Part shown: piece after piece, positions 33,545 through 44,353 of the stretch | How the letters are laid out: each line of letters opens with the position of its first letter | Numbering within the stretch: the stretch's first letter is position 1 | Source: Diogma glabrata | Taxonomy: Eukaryota > Arthropoda > Insecta > Diptera > Cylindrotomidae | NCBI GenBank assembly: GCA_963693315.1 | Contig: OY856186.1 | Location: 282,870,412-282,934,411, forward strand | Direction: 5' to 3' | DNA: 64,000 nt | Position numbers and translations under genes: made by a program | Notes under the pieces: generated by a model | What the model was told of the DNA's origin: nothing | Databases searched by the model: none | The model's input: only the letters and a program-made list of their open reading frames with translations

Positions 33545-33866
33545 ACCCAATTGTTGACAAGTGTCCCATATGTGAGGGTACACCACATGATGCTAACCAC
33601 CTTTTCAATTGTCCAGAGAAACCAACCGACCTGACGAAAGAAGATCTGTAAAATTCTCAATAATAATAATATCATATTCATTACATTTCATTTCATGTTG
33701 TTGTAGCGACTAGTTGTGGTGCTATTCTTCCGGCTCCAAGGGCAGAAGCAGAGTTCTTGAATCTGGATTTGGAGCCGGAAGAATAGCACCACAACTAGTC
33801 GCTACAACAACAACAACATGAAATGAAATGTAATGAATATGATATTATTATTATTGAGAATTTTAT
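33545..33866 (+). pseudogene. Jockey-like LINE 3' end with internal inversion
   Basis: 33550-33650 encodes DKCPICEGTPHDANHLFNCP and EKPTDLTKEDL, the typical C-terminal Cys/His segment of Jockey-type RT ORFs. 33741-33788 encodes AEAEFLNLDLEPEE and a stop, the expected ORF end, followed by 3' UTR with CAACAACAACAACA. Between them, 33655-33738 is an almost perfect reverse complement of 33770-33858. The copy therefore contains an inverted duplication of its own 3' end. It lies in the left arm of the foldback element and has no counterpart in the right arm. Confidence 0.75.
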
Positions 33867-34619
33867 TGCATCATAAGTTTGTCAAAAAAATATTGTCAAG
33901 TATCTCAAAAAAATGATTTTTTTGGAAATGTTTGTACTTTGTATGACGTAAATGTGACATGAAAATTTTTGAATTTGTTATAGTTTTTGAAATATTTATG
34001 GAATTTTGAAAAAAGTTTGTATTTTTGATTTTGTAATCAATATTTTTAGAATTTTGAAAAATTTTAAATTTTTGATTTTATTATAATTTTTGAAATTTTG
34101 AAAAAAGTTTCAATTTTTGATATTGTTATAATTTTTGCAATATTTTTAGAATTTTGGAAAAAGTTTGAATTTTTAAGAATTTTTAAGAATTTTTGGAATA
34201 TTATTAGAATTTAGAATAAGTTTAAACATTTGATTTTATTCTAATTTTTGGAATTTTGAAAAAAGTTTCAATTTTTGATTTTGTTATAATTTTAAATTTT
34301 TGCAATATTTTCAGAATTTTTGAAAAAAGTTTAATCTTTTTTGGAATATTTTTAGAACTTGGAAAAAGTTTTATTTTATTTAATTTTTACAATATTTTTC
34401 GAATTTTGAAAGAAATATGGATTTGTGATTTTGTAATATTTTCTCGAAACGCTAAATGGAGAGGTTTTTGAGTAGTTTGCTGAGTGTATCATCTTTTCAC
34501 TAAATTATGTTAATTTATGATCTGTTATAATTTTCCGGCATCGTATTGATGTTTCGTGTTAGTTTTGTAATAAACTTCTAAACAGAGATAAAAAAATACT
34601 TGTACTTTAACAAAGAGTT

Positions 34620-35024
34620 ATGTTTGATATACATCGCTGCCCAAAACTAAAACCATGTCCTCATAAAAGTTTTTTGCCGAAAACAATATCAAAATCCTTA
34701 ACCCAGACCGAAGTCTTGATATCTCAGAACTGTGAGATTTCAGCCCCTCCATATTTTTATGATTGTGTTTTGAATCATAATTTTAGGTTTATGAATTGCA
34801 CGTCGAAGCTGTTAAGGAGGTTATTTGACAAACATTTCACATGTCCTCGAACCATAACGGATGCTATCGTATTAAATTTATTAGCTCCTAATTCTATAAA
34901 ATTAACTGGACAAGATATGGAAGGAATTCACTTTTTTTTACTATTTATTCGGCTGCATCCAATCATAAGGATGTTAAACTATTTCGCACTTTTACTCGGT
35001 ATTTTGATTAACAGGAAGGATTAA
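34620..35024 (+). CDS. Unknown 134-residue ORF in the foldback element centre
   Basis: An ORF from ATG to TAA fills most of the 567-bp unique centre between the foldback arms. It starts MFDIHRCPKLKPCPHKSF, has a Cys-containing middle (FYDCVLNHNFRFMNCTSK, LFDKHFTCPRTITDA) and ends with a hydrophobic stretch (HFFLLFIRLHPIIRMLNYFA) that could be a membrane helix. I recognise no family. It could be a captured host exon, a relic of a transposase, or chance; less AT-biased codons than the surroundings favour real coding ancestry. Confidence 0.35.
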   Translation: MFDIHRCPKLKPCPHKSFLPKTISKSLTQTEVLISQNCEISAPPYFYDCVLNHNFRFMNCTSKLLRRLFDKHFTCPRTITDAIVLNLLAPNSIKLTGQDMEGIHFFLLFIRLHPIIRMLNYFALLLGILINRKD

Positions 35025-36277
35025 AATTAGAATAGCGAATTTTTTTAAATTGCCAGGCAACTCAGCAAACTACTCAAAAACTACCCAAAAACCTCTCCAT
35101 TTAGCGTTTCGAGAAAATATTACAAAATCACAAATTCATATTTCTTTCAAAATTCCAAAAATATTGTAAAAATTAAAATAAAATCAAACTTTTTTCAAAA
35201 TTCCAAAAATATTCCAAAAATTAGAATAAAATCAAATATTTAAACTTTTCCTATACGCCAATAATATTCTAAAAATTCAAACTTTTCCAAAATTCTAAAA
35301 ATATTGCAAAAATCAATTCAAAATCAAAAATTGAAACTTCTTTCAAAATTCCAAAAATTATAAAAAATCAAAAATTTTAAATTTTTCAAAATTCTAAAAA
35401 TATTCCAAAAATTCTTACAAAATCAAAAATTAAAACTTTATCCAAAATTCTAAAAATATTGCAAAAATTATTACAAAATCAAAAATACAAACTTTTTTCA
35501 AAATTCCAAAAATATTTCAAAAACTATAACAAATTCAAAAATGTCCATGTCAAATTTCATTTTCAATTACATTTACGTCATAAAACAGCCAAATTTATTT
35601 TTTCCAAAAAAATTGGTTAAAAAAATAAATGAAATCATTTTTTGACACACTTGACATTATTTTTTTGACAAACTTATAATGCCATTATTCTCTATAATAA
35701 TAATAAAATTTCATTTCAAACAAACAATTAATTTTATTTCTTTCCAAAAAATTGGGTAAAAAACTATGTAAAAATCATTTTTTTTGACACACTTGACACC
35801 ATTTTTTGACAAACTGATAATGCCATAATTCTCAATAATAACAATAAAATTTCATTTTAAACAAATAATTGATTTAATTTTTATCCAAAAAATTGGGTAA
35901 AAAAATAAATAAAACTCTTTCTTTTGACACACTTGACAACATTTTTTTGACAAACTTAAAATGCAATAATCTAGATTTTGGTCTCACATACTAATCCCGA
36001 CCATCCAAATTTCTCCAAATTCAATGTTCCTACTCGTAATCATTTAAAATGAACGTTTTTTAAGCAAAAAATAGGCATATTTCCTTTTTTTGACACACGA
36101 CGATTTTTTGACACACTTCCGGTACAGTTATCGAACAGATCGTCCTTTCGGCTCTTCTCATTGAGTGTACTTATTTTTAGAAAACGTCCAGAAATGCAAC
36201 AAAAAGTGGGAGTAAGAATTTCACTTTGAGCTCATGAATGTAATACTTAGGTCTTTCAGACCGAAGTAATTATGATT

Positions 36278-37640
36278 GTGTTCAACAGAATGAAAGGCAA
36301 ATATTGTGTCCGCCAAAACTATTTTTAAGTTCTTTGCTACCAAATTCAGTTCTGGTAAAGAGAGTATTCATATTACTTAAATTAGCTGATGCAATTATCG
36401 AAGATTTATGTTTATACCAAAATATCGATGGATGTCATACTTTTCTGACGGAAGTAAAACAATTTATTTTATGCAGTACGAGAATGTGAAATGTGGGACA
36501 AAATGTGGGACAATTAGAAACGTGGTACGATTGACTAGAATGTGGTCCTGTACCTGCAAAAACTACAAACTATTTCTTAAAATTAAACAACTGTCATTTT
36601 GTAAGGGAAACCATACTGAGATTCAGCATGCAGGGTATGGGAAAGGGAAAAATTTCTAGTCTAAATATCGAGAAAGTCTTTCAAGGGAGAATCCCTTGCT
36701 TGAGTTTCCTAAAGACGGAATGATTAGGCAGTTCAACTTCGATAGGAAAATTACATACGAAATGTAATCAAATGGTACGCGGATGGTTCAAAGACCGAGG
36801 CAGGGGGCCCAACTAGCATTTCAACTTCTTTAAAAACACTAAACAGTCTTACCGAAACTAGCTTCCCCTCCTTCCTATTTTCTTTAAAGCTGCTAAGCGG
36901 TTTCGATAAAGGCAATTTGGAGAAATTTCCCCACCTTTAACGAAGTTAAAGTTCACCTTTATGATTTGTGAAACCTTTATAATTTGTAAAAGACTTCGGA
37001 AATAACTTCGGTATGGTCTTTTGTAAGCAGCTATGCAAGCTGAATAGAATTTATGGTTTCACATGTTATAGCTTCGGTAAAGTACTTCTAATAGCTTGTT
37101 TTAAGCAATCTTTAGAAGTTTTATAGAAGTTATTAAAAAATGACAAAAATATTACAATGTTTTTTTACATATCTACACTTTTTTAACGTAATTATTGTTA
37201 TTGCTATGCTATTATATGGTGTTTAAATTTAAGTTTTTGTTTACGGTCGCATCAAGTTTCGAACTCTGGCCCTTCGATCGTTTGTCCTGCATGCACGTTG
37301 TGCAATCGGGTAATTTAAATATATTTTATAGATCCCTTGCAATAACAATAATAGTTTTGAAAGTAATGTAGAAGCGTATTTCACTCAATAAGTAAAACAC
37401 TTTAAACCTGTAGCTTTGATATTGTTCATAATCTTTTTCTTCGGTACTAAGGTTCTAATGCAAATTCTTGGTTCATCAATGTTTCTAAGAAGAGGAAAAG
37501 AAACGTCAATTTCCAATTTTTGGAACATGTGAGGGCAGTTCTGCTAATGCAAGCAGGTTTGTTTAATCACATTTAAGCAATGCTTATATGTATCGTATTG
37601 GTGCTAATACATAGAAATATGTACATATTTTATATAATTG
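36278..37640 (+). pseudogene. Jockey-like LINE scraps (RNase H motif), otherwise no gene
   Basis: At about 36770-36815 a frame reads WYADGSKTEAGGPTS after a frameshift, the start of the RNase H domain of R1/Jockey-type LINEs (WYTDGSKT). A second SDGSKT occurs at about 36435 but with no supporting context. The rest to 37640 is AT-rich with inverted aacttcgg/ccgaagtt fragments and no gene. Confidence 0.4.
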
Positions 37641-37648
37641 CAAACCAT

Positions 37649-38934
37649 TATTACTGTTGCAATGGCCCTGATTCAAAGCCACGTATTACTATTGGACCTT
37701 TGTTAACTAATATATATATAAAAAGAATTTACACGGGATGCAGTTTATCCCCACACGAATCCTGAATTTTGGGAAATCTCTTACTGTTTTTACTCGTTAG
37801 CCTAACATAGAAATTCAATAATAATAATAAAAACCAATTTGATAACAATCGTATAAAAATAATAAAAAAAAAGACTTAACTTATTTTCGTTGATAGTTGA
37901 GGTAGTTCCATCATGCAACAAAAAAAATTCCACATATCACGATAACACATAAATGGCCTCTCAAGTATAATAATTCCTTTTTCTTGTATTTATTTTATTT
38001 TGTATAGAATGTATAATTTCCTTTTTAGTTAAATTTGATTTGTAAATTTTATATTGAAAAACACACATGTGTTAGATTTATTATCACACAAATATTTCTG
38101 GATTCCACCAAAAATTACTGTAACCATTTATAACTATCGTTATAAACCGCTGATTTTAAAGATAGATTTCGGAACAATGAAGCTTGTAATTATCTTATAA
38201 ATTGTGTTACTTCTGTTCACCACCTTGATAAAAGACTAAAATTTGCTTCCGAACAAAAAGTAACAAATGCTTCAATTTCAACGATAAATTATTCGTAACC
38301 TTCAACAACACAAACTCCAACAAATAGCTTACGTTGCATTGCTACTTCTTCAGTTTAAATTCATTAACATTTTGAAATGATGCCAATGTTGTTAGGATTA
38401 ATGCAAATAAACATAAAAATTCTTTACCATAATTTATTATCATATTTTTGAAAAATTTAATTCCTGTTATATTTATATTATTAATTTCATTTTCTTTCAC
38501 AATAACATTATTACTAGTATCACAATTTTCTTGATTTTCATTTAAATTCCCAATATCATTAGGATCTATCATTTCTCTAGTTATCACTTTTTAAAGACCA
38601 AAAATAGAATGAATCATTTATATCAAATTTAAACATCGAATTTTATTAAACCAAAAAAAATGTGATTTTTCTTGGACTTCTTCTAATGTCATCGTGTAAT
38701 GCTAAAGATTAAACAAAATTGAGTCACGACATCTGTTCGTTAGAATTGGAAATAAAATTGGGTACGTTCGTTTGTTTTTATAATTGTTATTCGAAGTTGA
38801 ACTGACCGTTGGAAAATTTGAAATTATTATTAATGTAAAAATGAACCGAAACTATGGAAATAAACTTTTATTGAATTAGAAAAAGAAGATGAATTGGTTT
38901 TATTATTGTTTAGGCGAATATAACGGACGTTACA
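37649..38934 (-). repeat. 3' LTR of the minus-strand LTR retrotransposon (1286 bp)
   Basis: Nearly identical to 57864-59149; I count about four substitutions over 1286 bp (for example gatag/gaaag at 38160 and three around 38668-38730). On the minus strand it starts TGTAACG. CCAT flanks the outer edge of both LTRs (37645-37648 and 59150-59153), a likely 4-bp target duplication. CCAT also follows the inner edge of this LTR, so the exact border is uncertain by a few bases. Confidence 0.85.
38342..38587 (-). other. 81-residue ORF within the LTR
   Basis: MITREMIDPNDIGNLNENQE, then an Asn-rich middle and a hydrophobic segment (FLCLFALILTTLASF). The identical frame is in the other LTR at 58557-58802. 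Long LTRs sometimes carry ORFs, but conservation here is automatic because the LTRs are nearly identical. Function unknown. Confidence 0.3.
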
Positions 38935-39263
38935 CCATGAATTCAAGGTAAAAACCAAGATATTTACCCTTGAAATCACAAAAACGTCGTCACCCCCTCT
39001 ACGTCAGAAACCACCGAACTACTTCCCACAACTAATCTGTATCTGGGATCGAGTTATCAATGGTGACCAACGCCAGGGTCGATGATCAATTTCAATACTT
39101 ATGAAGTTCCTAGGAACTATCAGTGAGTACCGAAATCGATCATCCATCCATCTAACGTCAGCACCATTGAACCCTCGATACAACCAGTAAAATATGACAC
39201 TGAAGATGTGAACCCCAGAGACAACAACCAGACAGAGGAACTACCCTACCTAACGAAAAGACA

Positions 39264-42200
39264 TCATTCCCTGATGTCTTTCGCGTGATGGACTCCAAGA
39301 TTCTTACCGCTCATATCTGTGCACTCGTAGAGTACATTTCCAATCTTAGTCTTAATCATTGCAGGTAAGAACTTTGGAGCCAATTTTGCCGAGAATTTTT
39401 TTGTAGCGTCACTCAAATGATGTTGCCGTACAAACACACGTTGTTGTGGTTGAAAAGTCCGTAGTTTAGATCGCAGGTTGTACTGATGTTGCGACTTTTT
39501 GAAGGCTGCTTTTAAATTTTGTTGAACCCGGTTCCGAAGCAGAGTCAAATGATCAGAACGTTCCAGCATCTTACCAGCATCTTCACCAAGCTGGTGTAGT
39601 GATCTCAACAAATGGTAAGTATTTCCATCCGAGATTGGATGTTGACCAAATAATAGATAGTACGGTGAGTACTTGGTAGCAGAATGTACTGCAGCCCGCA
39701 GTGCATATGCGATTTCACCAATTTGTGAATCCCACTTGGTGTGTTGACCTTTTATGAACGCTCGAATTGCTGCTAGAACTGACCTATTGACCCGCTCTGA
39801 CGCGTTGCTTTGAGGACTATAGACACCGGTCCTAATGTGTTTAATGCCGAAATCTGACAAAAGACTTTGAAAGTTCCTACTAGTGAACTGTTTGCCATTG
39901 TCACTGTGCAGAAACTCTGGTACCCCATATGTAAGAAACACTTCATTCCTTAGAAAAGCATTCACCTTCGGTGAAGTTGCGTTTCTAAGTGGTTTCAGTA
40001 GTACAAACTTCGTAGCATGATCCAGAACTATCAATAACACCGTATTCCCAAGTGTAGAACGAGGATACGGTCCCAAAAAATCTATATAGACTCTCTGCCA
40101 TGGACGTGCTGTTTCGAATTGATATTGCATCGGAGGACGCAATATCTGATTCGTGGCTTTTGTTTGTTTACATGTGTCGCAGGACACAACATAGTTGTGT
40201 ACCTGTGACGCCATGCCCGGCCAATAATAAAGACGTCGAAGTAATTCTAAAGTCTTTTTAACACCTCCATGAGCAGCAGTACTATCATCATGATGTTTCT
40301 GAATCACGTTGGAAGTCATCGGTTTTGGTACCCAGAGTTTCCACACAGGAACATCATTAGGTATTGCATCAGGTCTCTGCTCAATACGAATGTATAGCTT
40401 ATCATCCACGACTTTAACTGATGGAAAGTCCTTTGGAGATGATTGAACTTTAGCCATCATATCCGTATATTCCTTGTGCCGATAACCTTCATTGTCGATT
40501 TTAATGTCGTTAATGTGATGTGTTAATGCCTCCGTCAATTCTTCGTGTGTATCGTCATAAAGACGAGATAGAGCATCAGGGACTATGTTTTGGGTACCTT
40601 TTTGGTGGACAATGGTAAAATCCATATGTTGGAGTTTTAGGCTCCACCTAGCCAGACGATCACTCAAGTCTTTCTGTGACATAAGCCACTTCAGACTTGA
40701 GTGATCAGTCACAATTGTGAATCGGTGACCTTCAACATAGCCCCTGAATTTCTTCACACTCAGAATTGCCGCAAGACATTCAAGCTCAGAAACTGAGTAA
40801 TTTCTCTGAGCTTTGTTAAGTTTTTTCGACATGAAGGCTATCGGACACTCTTGTCCGTCTTCGTCGATCTGATACAGTACACTACCTATCCCTGTCAGAC
40901 TCGCATCGCATCTAATAAAGAACTCTTTATTATAGTCAGAGTTTACTAATACTGGTGCTGTAGTCAGCAATCGTTTTAAATTTTCGAAAGCAGCTTGCGC
41001 TTCTAATGTCCATTTCAATTTCCTCGAACTCTTCTTTAATAAATCTGTAATTGGTGATACCACGCTTGCATAACTTGGTATGAAACGTTGGTACCAACCA
41101 GCCATTCCCAATATTCTACGTATTTGTTTTACTGTAGATGGAGCTGGATACTCTGCTACAGCTCTTACCTTGTCAGGGTCTGTTCGAAGACCATCTTCAC
41201 CAACCAAAAATCCCAAGTATTTGACCTCTCTCAGAACAAATTTACTTTTCTTGAGGTTTATGGTTAACCCAGCCACTCTTAACAATGAAGAGACTTTGGA
41301 CAGCAATTCCATATGTTCCTGGAACGTGGAAGAGACTACCAATAGATCATCTAAATAAACAAAAACATTTTCGTGATATTGATGTGGTATCACTTTGTGC
41401 ATTAGCCGACACATTGTCTGGGGAGCATTGCACAATCCAAAGGGCATAACCCGGAATTGATACAATGGACGACCAGGCACTGTGAAGGCTGTCTTGTCTC
41501 TAGATGCTTCTGCCAGAGGAATCTGCCAGAAAGCATCTTTGAGATCAATACTGGAAATGTACTTTGTGCTATTTAGACGACCTAGTAAGCCATCAATCAA
41601 GGGAAGTGGGTAAGCGTCCTTTTTTGTGAGTGAATTGACACGACGGCTATCAATACATAATCTGTTTTTACCAGATTCTTTTTGTACCAGGACCACTGGC
41701 GAGCACCAAGAACTGTTACTCTCTTCGATCACGCCCATTTGAAGCATTCGGTCAAGTTCGGCATAGACCTTTAGTTGAACAGCCGGCGATGTGGGATAGT
41801 GCCTCTGTTTAACAGGTGCACTATCACCAACATCGATGACATGTTCAACCAAAGAAGTCTTTCCGAGCCCAGACACTTCAAATGACGGGAAAGAATCCTT
41901 GATCATATCCAGTTCATGTTGCTGATCAGTAGTGAGGTTGTGTGTATTTAAAGTTATTGGCTCTGTACGAGTCAGTTCACTAACAAAGGAAGGAACAATA
42001 CCGAATTTCTCCCAGAAATCTATGCCCAGGTAGAGCTCTTCTCGTAAACCAGGGACTATATGGAACCGCATTGGTTTAGTGGAGCCATTCACGGTTATTG
42101 GAATTTCAATGTAACCTAAAATTTTATTCGCAGTACCATCTGCCGTACGAATACACGAAGTGTACTTACGGCAGGTTGTACCCGATGATTCCAATAATTC

Positions 42201-42603
42201 CAAGGAATTTCTTCCAAGTATAGTGATTGACGCTCCACTATCCAATAATCCTGCGATATTTTTGTCCAAAATCCTTATTGTCAATCGCGGCCGAGGATCC
42301 TTTGTTTCTGAAAGGATAGATGAAATACATGCTTTACGAAATAATTTCCTCATCCTCCAATATCTGATGTTACGTTCAAGACGTCTAAAATACGTGTGAT
42401 GTAATGATGGGAAATTAAATGCGTTTGATGATTTTATTCGGGTTTCGTTGGTGGTGGCCGATCGTCCTGCGTTCCTACATCTCTCGTCGATTTCTTCGGG
42501 CTCATTGGATGTTGAACCGAGGGTACCATCCCCGAAGCATGTACTCTCGGACGGTAGTTTACCGACGGGTGACAATATGAACAATTTGCATAAATTACAT
42601 CCG
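39264..42603 (-). CDS. pol: Gypsy-type Pol polyprotein of the minus-strand element
   Basis: About 1106 residues, open from about 42603 and overlapping gag by about 170 bp in the -1 frame, so a Gag-Pol fusion by frameshifting is expected. Domains: aspartic protease (LLDSGASITILG), RT (CIDSRRVNSLTKKDAYPLPL; FVYLDDLLVV, about 41360), RNase H (CDASLTGIGSVLYQ; TDHSSLKWLM), integrase zinc finger (HHDDSTAAHGG ... CDTCKQTK), DDE core (IDFLGPYPRS, HSDNGKQFTS, SERVNRSV) and a GPF/Y-like end (KFLPAMIKTKIGNVLYECTD). No stops, all catalytic residues present, no chromodomain and no env. I did not find a canonical slippery heptamer in the overlap. Confidence 0.93.
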
Positions 42604-44353
42604 GTTTATTACATTTCCAGCAATATAATTTTATCAGATTCTTAGAGCACTCAGGAGCTCGATGACCATTTACTCCACATCTAAAACATACTATTGGTTG
42701 TCTGGATATTGATGGATCAGGTTGAATGTTATCCGATGTTATGCCAGGTCGCTGCAATATCCGTCTCGGTGCTGACTCCATCGCTTCAATATATCCATGT
42801 TGTTCTGGTTCAGCATCCACCTCATAATCATCCACTTGCTGTAGCTCGCTAATTCTTAAGTTTGATGTTCTGGTCGGAACTGGTGTGGACCACAAAAGTT
42901 CAAACTTCTGACATAGAGTCCGAAGTTCATCAATTGAATGTATTGTAGCAGCTAGAGTAGCGTTTTTGAGCTCCACACTCAGTCCCTCCCGAGCAATCTC
43001 TAGCATTTCACGATCAGCAAATGGACGTGCTAAACGACGGTTTAACGAACCAATCTCCACTAGGTACTCATACACGCTCTCCTTTGACTTTTGTTTGCGG
43101 TTCAGAAGAACGCGCAAGATCGCCTTATCATCAGTGAGCGTACCGAAGGTTTGTAGGAGTCCCTCCCTTAGCACTGGGTAAGTCACCACCACATATTCAT
43201 GAGTTAAATTCAAATAGTATCTGTCGGCCGCTGCTTTCAGATACCGTGGTATGATAGACCTAAGGTCGTCCCATGACACACGGTCTCTTCTGGCAGCCGC
43301 CTCCACTCTATGAATAAACTCATGAACATCAGGAGAGTGACCATCCCCTGTGAAGGTTGGAACCCAATTTGAGTCATAACGACTCAAATTGTTCCCACGA
43401 ACCCCTCGGTACTCCACTGGTGCTAACGCTGGAGCCGCGTCACGCCATACCTGAGGAGGTTGGTTGTATGGTGGTGGTGCTGTTAGTGGAGCTGGTGGAT
43501 ATATTGGTGGTAGTTGTACCTGTGCTACTGATGGATAATTTAATTGTGGTTGTACCAATGCTGGATTATTGTGTGTGTGTTCAGATGGGAGTGATGGACC
43601 CAATTGTGGTATTGCAAAGTCCTCAGATCTCAAACCCGATTGCTGGAAATAAGCCGGTGGTGCCTGATCTGACCGTCTCTGTTGTTGCTGGTTTGGACGA
43701 TTCAGACTATGTATTGTTTCCGATATTGGCCGTACTGGGATCGGTGTGGATCTCTCATCTGGTTGAAAAGCAGGTGAAGCAGATGGAGCAGATGACACTC
43801 CTGGTTTACTCTGCATAGTTGGACGTGTTGATAATGATCCTATTATACTCCAAGCGCGTGACAATTGTGAGATAGCGTAGGTGCGGGCTTCTTGCAAGTC
43901 ATTGCGAGGACCCAACCTATTCATCCTACCCGTATAATGTAACACTCGATTCGCCAAACAATCCAAGAGGGTCTGATCAATCGGTGACTGAAGTCGTCGT
44001 ACTTGATTTAAAATAAGTTGTGCTGCCTGCACCACCATTTGAGATTCCTCTATCAAATCTCTCGCATGAGACACTGTTATTGGAACTGACCCATGATCTG
44101 CATGGTTTCGCAGTTCCTTTGCCCAATCGGCCCCCCCGAAGTTCACACCCCGAACCAAACATTCGACCAGCAGTTCGCTGGGTTCCAGACCATAGAACGG
44201 ATGGTCAACGTCTATTTGGTTTGAGATTTTGATGGTAAAACCCGTAAAATTATTAACTCGCAAACGACAACAATGTAAAAACCAATTCCCCAAAAAAAAT
44301 GTAGTTAGTACGATGGAAAAAAAAATGAAAAACGCAGAAACGGAAAAAAACAA
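42434..44353 (-). CDS. gag: Gag of the minus-strand Gypsy-type element
   Basis: Open for up to 639 residues. The first ~45 residues from the upstream ATG are hydrophobic and may not be the natural start; no nearer ATG precedes the conserved part. Visible parts: a Pro/Gln-rich linker (residues about 190-330), a capsid-like region (NWVPTFTGDGHSPDVHEFIH ... ILRVLLNRKQKSKESVYEYL) and a zinc knuckle CFRCGVNGHRAPEC, followed by a second Cys cluster (CWKCNKPDVIYANCSYC). Gag packages the element RNA. It ends in TAA inside the pol overlap. Confidence 0.9.
   Translation of the reverse strand: MFFSVSAFFIFFSIVLTTFFLGNWFLHCCRLRVNNFTGFTIKISNQIDVDHPFYGLEPSELLVECLVRGVNFGGADWAKELRNHADHGSVPITVSHARDLIEESQMVVQAAQLILNQVRRLQSPIDQTLLDCLANRVLHYTGRMNRLGPRNDLQEARTYAISQLSRAWSIIGSLSTRPTMQSKPGVSSAPSASPAFQPDERSTPIPVRPISETIHSLNRPNQQQQRRSDQAPPAYFQQSGLRSEDFAIPQLGPSLPSEHTHNNPALVQPQLNYPSVAQVQLPPIYPPAPLTAPPPYNQPPQVWRDAAPALAPVEYRGVRGNNLSRYDSNWVPTFTGDGHSPDVHEFIHRVEAAARRDRVSWDDLRSIIPRYLKAAADRYYLNLTHEYVVVTYPVLREGLLQTFGTLTDDKAILRVLLNRKQKSKESVYEYLVEIGSLNRRLARPFADREMLEIAREGLSVELKNATLAATIHSIDELRTLCQKFELLWSTPVPTRTSNLRISELQQVDDYEVDAEPEQHGYIEAMESAPRRILQRPGITSDNIQPDPSISRQPIVCFRCGVNGHRAPECSKNLIKLYCWKCNKPDVIYANCSYCHPSVNYRPRVHASGMVPSVQHPMSPKKSTRDVGTQDDRPPPTKPE

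Larger units (their letters stand above)
33043..36277. mobile_element. Large foldback (FB-like) element with tandemly repeated arms
   Basis: The left arm (33043-34494) and right arm (35062-36277) are inverted copies. Outer ends read ACTTCGG/CCGAAGT. Inner ends share aacgctaaatggagaggttt. Near the ends the arms carry a unit of about 120 bp (gacacacttgac ... tttgacaaac ... ataatgc), once complete on the left and about three times on the right (35640-35990). Nearer the centre are tandem AT-rich units (attttgaaaaaagttt ... gattttgttataatttt) at 33955-34440 and 35090-35545. Tandem subrepeats inside long inverted arms around a unique centre are the plan of Drosophila Foldback elements. The left arm has two extra inserts (about 33145-33262 and 33545-33866). 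Confidence 0.75.

Noticed and set aside
33655..33866. CRISPR-like or independent palindromic element
   Set aside because: The right half is the normal 3' end of a Jockey-like LINE, so it is an inverted duplication within that LINE copy.
36408..36659. ORF with a SDGSKT motif suggesting LINE RNase H
   Set aside because: Motif isolated with no neighbouring RNase H residues; only the one at about 36770 has supporting context.
43357..43818. 153-residue plus-strand ORF
   Set aside because: Antisense to the Pro/Gln-rich linker of the minus-strand Gag; low-complexity shadow.
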